Shown: positions 1-6,250 of the stretch, in pieces | Layout: each line of letters opens with the position of its first letter | Numbering within the stretch: position 1 is the stretch's first letter | Assembly: GCA_008363265.1 (NCBI GenBank) | Contig: RHKR01000094.1 | Location: 1-7,600, forward strand | From: Chlorobiota bacterium | GTDB taxonomy: Bacteria > Bacteroidota > Ignavibacteria > Ignavibacteriales > Ignavibacteriaceae | Reading direction: 5' to 3' | DNA: 7,600 nt | Notes under the pieces: model-generated | Told to the model about the DNA's origin: nothing | Databases searched by the model: none | Seen by the model: only the letters and a program-made list of their open reading frames with translations | Translations under genes and position numbers: made by a program

Positions 1-669
1 TATCCTGAGGGTGAGCGCGCCGGGGTTTTCCCTTTCCTCTTTCGTGAAAGGAAGTCTGCCTGCCAGCATTTCATAAAATGTCATCCCGAGGCTGTAGATG
101 TCACTTCTGATATCGACATCGGCCGTCTTCAACTGCTCGGGACTCATGTAAGGGAGCGTTCCGAGTTTGATGTTGGCAGTGGTACGTTCTTCACCTGTTA
201 TGATCTTTGAGATGCCGAAATCGGTGATCTTCAGCACTCCCTTGTCAGAGATCAGTATATTCGCGGGCTTTATATCCCTGTGGATTACACCGGCCTCATG
301 AGCGTGTGAGAAACCCTCGAGCATTCCCATCATCAGGTCGCGGGCATGAATAAAAGTAATGGGTCCGCTTATCTTCCTGATCTTGTAGTCAAGACTTTGT
401 CCATCAACATACTCCATAACAAGGTAGAGGGTGTTCCCCTCCGCGAACGCGCTCAATGGAAAGACGATGTTCAGGTGATCAAGCCTTCTAAGTATCCGGT
501 CTTCCCTGCTGAACCTTTCGCGGTAATCCTCTATCTGTGCTTTGGCAGGGTCGAGCTCCTTCACAGCAACAATCGATCCGTTGCGGGTGTCTTCAGCCTT
601 ATAGACCGTTCCCATTCCTCCGGTGCCGAGCACCTGAAGCAGGTTGTAATGTTTCACTCTTTTGATCAT
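1..669 (-). CDS. Serine/threonine protein kinase, N-terminal part (runs off left edge)
   Basis: Hanks-type (PknB-like) kinase, cut by the window edge after 223 residues with no stop. It begins with ATG at 669; the leader is A/T-rich with no clear Shine-Dalgarno sequence. Visible motifs: glycine loop LGTGGMGTVY (14-23), ATP-binding Lys37 in VAVKEL, likely alpha-C Glu56, catalytic loop HRDIKPAN (130-137), DFG at 150-152, an activation loop with several Thr, MSPEQ at 175-179 in place of APE, and DIYSLGMTFYEML (190-202). All catalytic residues seen are intact, so it is probably an active cytoplasmic kinase. The C-terminal part of the kinase lobe and any sensor domain lie outside the window. It resembles the kinase domain of the gene at 954-2849 (both have YSLGMTFYEML and GGMG-VYKA), so the two are probably paralogues. 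A terminator candidate lies between them, so separate transcription is possible. Confidence 0.93.
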   Translation of the reverse strand, partial: MIKRVKHYNLLQVLGTGGMGTVYKAEDTRNGSIVAVKELDPAKAQIEDYRERFSREDRILRRLDHLNIVFPLSAFAEGNTLYLVMEYVDGQSLDYKIRKISGPITFIHARDLMMGMLEGFSHAHEAGVIHRDIKPANILISDKGVLKITDFGISKIITGEERTTANIKLGTLPYMSPEQLKTADVDIRSDIYSLGMTFYEMLAGRLPFTKEERENPGALTLRI

Positions 670-746
670 AAGTTTAGTTTGGTTCAATGTTAATATTTTG
701 TTGAAATCAAGTTCATTACCACCTCAAAATACTGAAAATCCCCTTA

Positions 747-820
747 GGGGCAAGCACCGAAGGCACAAACTGATTCAGACAAACAACTCAGCCAACAAAA
801 AAAACCCGTTCGCTTGCCCC
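747..820. repeat. 9-bp inverted repeat in intergenic DNA
   Basis: GGGGCAAGC at 747-755 is the exact reverse complement of GCTTGCCCC at 812-820, with 56 bases between them. The right arm overlaps the inner part of the terminator candidate, so the two structures would compete. A short CCCC-TTA-GGGG hairpin (740-750) adjoins the left arm. Function unknown; the length allows a chance origin. Confidence 0.4.
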
Positions 821-846
821 GCTTCGCTTTGGGCTCCGCTCACGGG
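797..846 (-). terminator. Candidate intrinsic terminator after the kinase-FGE gene
   Basis: Read on the minus strand, an outer stem CCCGT (842-846) / ACGGG (805-809) is followed at once by eight T residues (complement of 797-804). Inside the 32-nt loop a second stem, GCCC (831-834) / GGGC (816-819), can form. The structure lies about 108 bp beyond the stop of the kinase-FGE gene and upstream of the next kinase. On the plus strand five T (848-852) follow the same stem after one A, but no plus-strand gene needs it. The outer stem is only 5 bp, hence moderate confidence. Confidence 0.5.
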
Positions 847-878
847 ATTTTTCCCCACCCCCGGATTGCCTGCATCCT

Positions 879-916
879 TTTCATCTTTTACATCTTTTTT
901 CATCTTTTACATCTTT
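879..916. repeat. Two perfect 19-bp tandem repeats
   Basis: TTTCATCTTTTACATCTTT occurs at 879-897 and again, without a gap, at 898-916. Each copy itself holds two related CATCTTT words, so the tract is really four degenerate units of 9-10 bp. It lies in the 284-bp gap between the two kinase genes (670-953), which holds no credible gene. That gap otherwise contains the terminator candidate, the inverted repeat and A/T-rich DNA. Confidence 0.75.
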
Positions 917-946
917 GTTCCAAAAGGTAAGAAAGAAAAAGGTAAA

Positions 947-960
947 AAGGTTATCACCTT
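947..960 (-). other. Tetraloop hairpin at the stop codon, possible DGR target hairpin
   Basis: On the minus strand AAGGT-GATA-ACCTT forms a 5-bp stem with a 4-nt loop; the TGA stop of the kinase-FGE gene and a following in-frame TAA lie in and just after the loop. It starts 12 bases beyond the conserved GGGTTCCGG end of the suspected variable region. In characterised DGRs such as that of Bordetella phage BPP-1, a hairpin with a 4-nt loop just downstream of the variable region helps retrohoming. The stem here is short and A/T-richer than that example. The alternative is a weak terminator, since T-rich DNA follows. Confidence 0.4.
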
Positions 961-2849
961 GTCCTCGCTAACCGGAACCCGTTGAAGTCGAGGCGGTTGG
1001 CAGGGTCGTTGCCGCCGCGGTCAGCCACACGGCAGTCCCCCTCATTCCCTCTCAAACCGCCACCACGGAGAACACGGTGAGATCCGGAATTAGGACCTCT
1101 TGGGTCTATCTGTCCATAGGAGCTATAATAACTATTTGAGTACCAGTCCCAGCACCACTCCCATACATTTCCGCTCATGTCATATATGCCAAGTTCATTA
1201 GACTGCTTCTTGCCTACAATTGATGTGCCTTCTTTACTCGTTCTGTTACCGCCTTCGTCATTAGCTCCAAACCAGCCAACCGCATCAAGATCATTGCTGC
1301 CGGAATACTCGTAACCCTTGCTTTGGTTCCCGCCCCTCGCTGCATATTCCCACTCTGCCTCAGTAGGCAAACGGTAGCCGTTTGCTGTGAAGTCGCATGA
1401 GATGTTCCACCCACTACCGGTGTAGGCCTTTTGCAATCCCTCCTTCTCACTTAACTTGTTGCAGAACTCAACCGCGTCATACCAGGATACCTGCTCAACA
1501 GGGCGATCGGAGCCCTTGAAATATGACGGGTTATTCCCCATGACACTCTCCCATAGTGCCTTGGTTACTTCATATTTACCTATAAGAAAACTGCTCACCG
1601 TTACTTGATGGGTTGGCTTCTCATATAAATCACCATCCGTACTGCCCATGGTAAAGGTGCCGCCTTGGACTATAACCATACCCTCAGGCGGTTCTGACGG
1701 TAAGGAGTTTAAAGTGGTATCCGCGGAAGAAGAAGCATCTTCAACCATGACTGTATCAATTAAATCAGGAGTTTCCGCTTTCTTTCCCTTTGTCAGTCCA
1801 TAGGTAAGCAATATACCCAAAACCAAAACTATAAAACCACCGATCAAATATTTGGAGGCCTTTCTGAACTCGTTATCCTCCTTCTGAAGAACAGTTGGAA
1901 TACCTTGACCGCTGTCGTTTCTTGGCTTTTTCTCCCCCTCAATATCAGATGGAATTTCAGCTCCCGGCTTTTTAACCACTGGTGGCGGAGGTGTGATCGT
2001 TCCCTGTATTGTGGTCGCCCCAGTTGCTTCCAGTTTTTCCAACTCCCGCAGCATCTCATTCGCGTCGGCAAACCTCTTCTCACGGTCCTTGTGGATCGCT
2101 TTCATAACGAAGTTACAAAGTTCGTCTGAGATATGCTCATAGAAATGTGTTGGTGGAGGCACTTCGCCGTTCATGATCGCGGCATAGACTGCCGTGGGTG
2201 TGGTAGCGGTGTCGCCCAGGAAAGGGGTTTTACCGCAGAGCATTTCATAGAATGTCATACCAAGGGAGTAGACATCGGTCCGGATATCAACCGTTTTGGG
2301 ATTGATGATCTGTTCGGGACTCATGTAAACAGGAGTTCCCTTCACAGTGGTGCTGTGTCCACCGGCATCAAGGGCTTTGGCTATACCAAAATCGGTGATC
2401 TTCACTGTGTCGTCGGAAGTTACGAGGATGTTCAGGGGTTTCAGGTCACGATGGATGATCGTTTTAGGCTGGCTGTGGATGTAGGAGACACCCTCGAGCA
2501 TCTGCTTGAAGAGTTTGATCGCCCTCTCCCGCCGGATGGGACCCGTTTCCCTCCTTATTATCTCCGAGAGGGTTCTCCCCTCAATATACTCCATAACGAT
2601 ATAGTGGCTCCCCTCGAACTCGAAAAGCCCCGAGACCTGCACAATATTCCTGTGGTGCAGACTTCTGAGTATCTTCCCCTCATTGAGGAACAACTCAAGC
2701 ACTGTGGGGTCGTTACTGAACTGCTCCCACAGCCTCTTTATTGCAACATCTTCTCTAAAATGGATGTGACGGGCCTTATATACAACGCCCATTCCACCCT
2801 GACCCAACTGCTCGAGCAATTCATACTCGTTATTAACAATTTTGCCCAT
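954..2849 (-). CDS. Membrane Ser/Thr kinase with C-terminal FGE-sulfatase (C-type-lectin-like) domain; candidate DGR target
   Basis: 631 residues, ATG at 2849 preceded by AGGAAA about 6 bases upstream. Residues 8-272 are a Hanks kinase: GQGGMG (16-21), Lys38, likely alpha-C Glu57, HRDLKPLN (133-140), DFG (153-155), SPE (177-179) and a C-lobe Arg near 259, so it should be active. A Pro-rich and charged linker (about 280-330) leads to one membrane helix (334-352). Residues 389-631 are an FGE-sulfatase domain: GGTFTMGS, KYEVT, VSWYDA, RLPTEAEWEYAARGG (492-506), YDMSGNVWEW, and a terminal RVLRGGG...GFRLAR block. The usual topology puts the kinase in the cytoplasm and the FGE domain outside the membrane. 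The Cys341 of true formylglycine-generating enzymes appears to be Val608 here, so a binding role is more likely than oxidation of sulfatase cysteines. Kinase-FGE fusions are known, for example chlamydial Pkn1. The last ~35 codons look like a DGR variable region (separate entry). Confidence 0.95.
   Translation of the reverse strand: MGKIVNNEYELLEQLGQGGMGVVYKARHIHFREDVAIKRLWEQFSNDPTVLELFLNEGKILRSLHHRNIVQVSGLFEFEGSHYIVMEYIEGRTLSEIIRRETGPIRRERAIKLFKQMLEGVSYIHSQPKTIIHRDLKPLNILVTSDDTVKITDFGIAKALDAGGHSTTVKGTPVYMSPEQIINPKTVDIRTDVYSLGMTFYEMLCGKTPFLGDTATTPTAVYAAIMNGEVPPPTHFYEHISDELCNFVMKAIHKDREKRFADANEMLRELEKLEATGATTIQGTITPPPPVVKKPGAEIPSDIEGEKKPRNDSGQGIPTVLQKEDNEFRKASKYLIGGFIVLVLGILLTYGLTKGKKAETPDLIDTVMVEDASSSADTTLNSLPSEPPEGMVIVQGGTFTMGSTDGDLYEKPTHQVTVSSFLIGKYEVTKALWESVMGNNPSYFKGSDRPVEQVSWYDAVEFCNKLSEKEGLQKAYTGSGWNISCDFTANGYRLPTEAEWEYAARGGNQSKGYEYSGSNDLDAVGWFGANDEGGNRTSKEGTSIVGKKQSNELGIYDMSGNVWEWCWDWYSNSYYSSYGQIDPRGPNSGSHRVLRGGGLRGNEGDCRVADRGGNDPANRLDFNGFRLARTR
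972..1076 (-). other. Putative diversity-generating retroelement variable region (VR)
   Basis: This covers residues 592-626 at the extreme C-terminus of the FGE domain, where DGR variable regions of C-type-lectin-fold targets lie. In residues 611-623, 12 of 13 codons end in C (only Pro616 CCT differs). They encode G, N, D, A, R, L and F, most of which can arise from AAC by changing the two A positions. The flanking frame, CRVA, DP, NR and GFR, matches the constant positions of such targets, and GGGTTCCGG could serve as the 3' constant end. G+C is about 65% over 961-1080 against about 43% over 1081-1200, as expected if many A were replaced. The N-terminal half (AGA GGG AAT GAG GGG) fits less well. 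No template repeat copy was seen in the window. Confidence 0.5.
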
Positions 2850-2913
2850 CTTTATTTCCTGTTATTCTAAAACTCTTCCTGAAAACTCATACTTCATTCC
2901 GCCGCGGAGGACC

Positions 2914-2948
2914 ACACTCTACACTCTACACTCCACACTATACACTAT
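2914..2948. repeat. Five tandem 7-bp repeats between the DUF4249 and kinase-FGE genes
   Basis: Plus-strand units are ACACTCT, ACACTCT, ACACTCC, ACACTAT, ACACTAT, without gaps. The ACACT core is constant and the last two bases vary. The array begins inside the final codons of the DUF4249 gene: its TAG stop (2945-2947) is part of the rightmost unit. The rest of the 95-bp gap holds a CCGCGG palindrome (2902-2907) and the Shine-Dalgarno of the kinase-FGE gene. Heptamer arrays of this kind are typical slippage-prone intergenic repeats; no function can be read from it. Confidence 0.85.
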
Positions 2949-3898
2949 CTAACCCTGTACCCAAACGACGCCACATAATCGAGATCGAAAAGAAGTATCT
3001 CCTTCGTCATCATGTAGGAGCCGAAGACACCGAGGCCGCCGTTTATGTTGGTGAAGACGTTCTCATCGAGGCGGACGGAGTATTGATCGAGGTATCCGTT
3101 CACGCTTGAGTAGTATTTGGCGAAATTGGTATCGTAAACGAGCAGTCTGATCTCGGCGCGGAGGACGCGGAACATCCCTTTGTAGTCGTAGCCCTCTGAT
3201 ATCCTGTTCATCGCGGAGTCTATGGCGTTGTAGTCGTAAGAGACCCACCGGTTGGTGCCGACGGAAGGATATATCACCTCAAGTTTCTTGTTGACCGTTC
3301 TGTACTCGAGCGGCACCTCCATTTTGAAGGTGCCGGGCCGGTCGTCGCGGGTGTAGAATATTTCAAGTTTCGGGACGTAGAGGAAGAGGTCGGCCGTGCG
3401 CCACTGGAGGGTGTAACGCCCGTAAAGCGTGCTGTTCCGGTCGTAACCGATGGCGAAAACCGATTTTTCGATGTAGAGCTGCGGCGGAACCACGGTGGAT
3501 GACGTGAGCAGTTTGCCGTTCGGGAGAATGGCCCTCGCCTGCAGTGCTCTTTCGGGCATCGGGATAAATTCCGTAGAGACATAGGCGGCCATTTTGGGTC
3601 CGTAGCGGGAAGTGTCGGGCCGGTCGATAAGAGTGTCGCGGAAGCGGTAGGTAACGCCATCCTGCACCACTTCCACTATGCAACCGGGTATTTCGGGTGC
3701 TGAAGTGTTGCTATTCGGATCAAAATTCGCCACATCATAACTCCGCGCGACCATAATGATCTGCTTTGTCGAATCCCCTTTCAGCGCGGTGTAGAGGAAA
3801 TACTTCTCCTCGAAGGGGATCTTCGGGGCGAACTCTTCGTCGCAGGAGAGGTTAAGAAGTGCCGCCAGGGCAACAAGGAAGATTCCGTACTTTTTCAT
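2945..3898 (-). CDS. DUF4249-like lipoprotein, partner of the TonB-dependent receptor
   Basis: 317 residues. ATG at 3898 has AAGGA about 7 bases upstream. The start overlaps the TGA stop of the receptor gene as ATGA, so translation is probably coupled. Residues 1-18 are a signal peptide (MKKYGIFLVALAALLNLS) with Cys19 as the likely lipidated residue; the NLSC lipobox is imperfect at -3. The acidic DEE after the Cys resembles the surface-export signals of Bacteroidota lipoproteins. The body is beta-rich with no membrane segment, and the end has the pattern VFTNINGGLGVFGS, which I associate with DUF4249. Such proteins are commonly encoded beside TonB-dependent receptors in Bacteroidota, and by analogy with SusD they may sit on the cell surface and help the receptor bind its ligand. 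That role is inferred; the ligand is unknown and family assignment is from pattern memory. Confidence 0.85.
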   Translation of the reverse strand: MKKYGIFLVALAALLNLSCDEEFAPKIPFEEKYFLYTALKGDSTKQIIMVARSYDVANFDPNSNTSAPEIPGCIVEVVQDGVTYRFRDTLIDRPDTSRYGPKMAAYVSTEFIPMPERALQARAILPNGKLLTSSTVVPPQLYIEKSVFAIGYDRNSTLYGRYTLQWRTADLFLYVPKLEIFYTRDDRPGTFKMEVPLEYRTVNKKLEVIYPSVGTNRWVSYDYNAIDSAMNRISEGYDYKGMFRVLRAEIRLLVYDTNFAKYYSSVNGYLDQYSVRLDENVFTNINGGLGVFGSYMMTKEILLFDLDYVASFGYRVR

Positions 3899-6114
3899 AT
3901 CTCGATCCTTATGCTTGCGGATGGGAGGAACGGGAGCATGTCGACCCGCTCGCCTGTGTCGCGGACAAAATAGAAGATGTTTCTTCTGTCATACACATTC
4001 AGCAAACTTACATCGAGGTCGATCTTCATGAAGAAGAGTTTGAAGGTCTTCGAGAGACTGACATCCAGCCGGTGATACGATGGCAACCTCTGAGCGTTCC
4101 TCGCGCCGTAGAGGAACGAAGGATCGTAGGCCCCGATGGCGTACCACTGCCCCCACGGGTCGGGGATGTTCCACTTGTCGTAATAGCCCGCGATGCCCGT
4201 GAAGGGAAGGCCCGACGAGAACCGCCAGACCACATTGAGCTGGAACCCCTCGAGGAAGATCCACCCTGCCTGAAGATTAACCGAATGGCGGGTGTCGTAG
4301 CGTGGGTGGAACTCGATGCCGTCCTTCTTCTTGTAGGAGTAGCTAAGCGAGTAAGACCCTTTGAAGAAGATGGTTTGCAGGGAGTAGTCGAAACTGAAGT
4401 CGAACCCGTACGATCTTCCGTCTGCCTGAACGAAGTCGGGATCGAGGTTGGTATATTTAAGCTCGTTGATGTCGACGAGGTTGTCGATATCCTTGTAGTA
4501 TCCCTCGATCGAGAGTTTGAGCGACTCGGTCAGGTAGTAGTCGATCCCCCCGATCAGGTGGGTTGACTGCGCGGGTTTCAGGTAATCGGGAACGATCACC
4601 CACGGCTCGAAGATCGAGATGAGCTCCTCTTCATTGGAGAGTGTCACCAGGTTCTGCGAGAATCTACCGATACCCAGCCTGAAGGCAAGAATGGGCAGGG
4701 GTGTCCAGGTTACATTCAGCCTCGGCTCCAGCAGGAAAGGGCTTTTCTCAGAGGCGGAAACCACATTCAGCCTCACGCCCGCGTCCATTTTAAATGTTTC
4801 GTGCCGCAGCAATTTATATTTCAGATAAGCCACCATATCGAGGCCGCGCTGCTGGATATCGGTTTTGCTGCCGAAGAGGTTGGTGAGGCGGAGCTCGGTG
4901 CTCATAATTTTGTTGTGGAAGCCGGCCCAGATCTCGTCGCGACTGTCGAAAATGTAGGTGAAGTCCCAGTTGCTGGTGAAGTCGGCGATCAGGTTCTTGC
5001 GCGGTTTTGATGAGGTAAGGTTCGGCTGCACTTCCCCTTCGAATGTGGTGTATGAGAACGACATGTTGGAGTAAAGGGGTGAAGCCCAGACCTGATACCA
5101 GTTGAGCCCGATGGCGGAGTTCTTGAAGAAGTAGTCTTCCTTCGTCACGTTCTTGTTCTCGATCTTGTCGTCGCTGAAGAAGCCGTGGAGTGTGAACCAG
5201 CCGTTTTCGTAGAATTCGGGGTTCGAGTAATTGAATTTGAACGAGATGTCGTAGAACTCGAAAGGCGCGGCGCGGTTGTTCAGGAACTTCTGCACTGCCT
5301 CGGGGCGGTAACTTTTCCTTCCGGTGAGGAGGAATGAGCCGTTCGGGATGGGTCCTTCGACCGACATTTTCCCCGACATACTGCTCGCGGCGGCGGTTCC
5401 GACGAACCGGTTCTTGTTTCCGTCACGAGTTACAACATTCAGGATCGATGAAAGTCTTCCGCCATACTCGGAAGTGAATCCCCCTTTAAAGAACTCGACC
5501 ATCTTGATCATCTCGGGATCGATAACGGAGAAGAGCCCGAGGGCATGGAATGGATTGTAGAGCACGGCACCGTTTATCACTACCGCGTTCTGGTCGCTGC
5601 CGCCCCCTCTAACATAGTATCTCGCGGTGATATCACCTGTTGAGGTAACACCGGGCGATACTTTCAGGGCGCGGAGCATATCGGCCTCGATCCCGGCGGG
5701 GACAGATTTTATTTGCTGCAGGGGGATCTGCTCGATACTGATCGACGGATCGGAGAGTTCAGGGCGTTTCGTTCCGGTTATCTGCACTTCATCAAGCGTG
5801 AGAGAAGAGGGCTTAAGAGCAATGTTGAGCTGGGTGATGGTGTTCTTTACGATCCTTACCTCCACTTCGCGGGTTATATAGCCGATGTTCGAGATGCGGA
5901 CGGTCTGTTTCCCCGTTTTGATCCCGGGGATGAAGTAGTAACCCTGCAGATCGGATGCAGCCCCCTGACCCGTGCCTGTGATAACGATATTGGCGGAGAT
6001 AACAGAGCCGCCGTTGGTGGAATCAGTGATAAAACCCCTCAAGGTTCCCGTTGACTGCGCGAAAAGCGGAAAGCCAAGAAGCATCAGAATGAAAAAACGT
6101 TTGATATTTAGCAC
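3895..6114 (-). CDS. TonB-dependent outer-membrane receptor with carboxypeptidase-regulatory-like N-terminal domain
   Basis: 739 residues. The start is GTG at 6114: an in-frame stop lies at 6130-6132 and no ATG lies between; Met11 falls inside the signal peptide. Residues 1-20 are a signal peptide ending FAQ. Residues 22-102 are a CarboxypepD_reg-like beta domain (GTLRGFITDSTNGGSVISAN... GYYFIPGIKTG). LTLDEVQITG (105-114) resembles the TonB-box-like segment of this group. The plug follows (about 118-232), with VRGGGSDQNAVVINGAVLYN and FFKGGFTSEYGGRLSSILNV. The rest is a 22-strand-type barrel rich in aromatic strands, ending in SASIRIEI without the usual terminal aromatic residue. It should import a large or scarce substrate across the outer membrane, powered by TonB-ExbB-ExbD, together with the overlapping DUF4249-like lipoprotein. 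The substrate cannot be read from the sequence. It diverges from the CheB-like gene across a 136-bp gap. Confidence 0.95.
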   Translation of the reverse strand: MLNIKRFFILMLLGFPLFAQSTGTLRGFITDSTNGGSVISANIVITGTGQGAASDLQGYYFIPGIKTGKQTVRISNIGYITREVEVRIVKNTITQLNIALKPSSLTLDEVQITGTKRPELSDPSISIEQIPLQQIKSVPAGIEADMLRALKVSPGVTSTGDITARYYVRGGGSDQNAVVINGAVLYNPFHALGLFSVIDPEMIKMVEFFKGGFTSEYGGRLSSILNVVTRDGNKNRFVGTAAASSMSGKMSVEGPIPNGSFLLTGRKSYRPEAVQKFLNNRAAPFEFYDISFKFNYSNPEFYENGWFTLHGFFSDDKIENKNVTKEDYFFKNSAIGLNWYQVWASPLYSNMSFSYTTFEGEVQPNLTSSKPRKNLIADFTSNWDFTYIFDSRDEIWAGFHNKIMSTELRLTNLFGSKTDIQQRGLDMVAYLKYKLLRHETFKMDAGVRLNVVSASEKSPFLLEPRLNVTWTPLPILAFRLGIGRFSQNLVTLSNEEELISIFEPWVIVPDYLKPAQSTHLIGGIDYYLTESLKLSIEGYYKDIDNLVDINELKYTNLDPDFVQADGRSYGFDFSFDYSLQTIFFKGSYSLSYSYKKKDGIEFHPRYDTRHSVNLQAGWIFLEGFQLNVVWRFSSGLPFTGIAGYYDKWNIPDPWGQWYAIGAYDPSFLYGARNAQRLPSYHRLDVSLSKTFKLFFMKIDLDVSLLNVYDRRNIFYFVRDTGERVDMLPFLPSASIRIEI

Positions 6115-6201
6115 TTTCAGTAATTTTGCCTAAATTTTGAGGTTCCGGTTTAAAATTTACACATTTTTACTCCAAGAGAATTTGAAGTCATAAAATTTTG
6201 A

Positions 6202-6230
6202 TTGTTTTCGGTACTTAATTGCTATTTTTG
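6202..6230 (+). promoter_or_regulatory. Bacteroidota-type promoter for the CheB-like gene
   Basis: TATTTTTG at 6223-6230 matches the -7 consensus TAnnTTTG of Bacteroidota primary sigma factors exactly. TTG at 6202-6204 lies 18 bases upstream (a TTTG at 6197-6200 gives 22), both within the known -33/-7 spacing. Transcription would start near 6237, giving a short leader of about 15-20 bases before the start codon. No equally good match was found on the minus strand for the divergent receptor gene. Confidence 0.65.
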
Positions 6231-6250
6231 TTCCGATCAAAACGCGGGAA

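Noticed and set aside
670..953. Template repeat or small accessory (Avd-like) gene in the gap after the candidate DGR target
   Set aside because: No near-copy of the variable region is present on either strand, and no open frame there has a credible start or protein-like composition.
2133..2870. 245-residue plus-strand open frame opposite the kinase gene
   Set aside because: It is antisense to the conserved kinase motifs and encodes no recognisable domain; a shadow of the real gene.
2902..2907. CCGCGG palindrome as the core of a terminator after the DUF4249-like gene
   Set aside because: The stem does not extend usefully and no T tract follows on the minus strand.
3859..4566. 235-residue plus-strand open frame opposite the TonB receptor
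   Set aside because: It is antisense to the conserved barrel coding sequence, with low-complexity acidic/valine-rich content typical of a reverse-strand shadow.
6141..6150. GGTTCCGGTT, a 10-base match to the constant end of the suspected variable region, considered as part of a template repeat
   Set aside because: The flanking DNA is A/T-rich promoter sequence with no AAC-rich or CRVA-like similarity; a chance match.
6115..6200. Minus-strand promoter for the TonB receptor (TAAATTTT-like -7)
   Set aside because: The match to TAnnTTTG is incomplete and no TTG lies at proper spacing; the region is simply A/T-rich.
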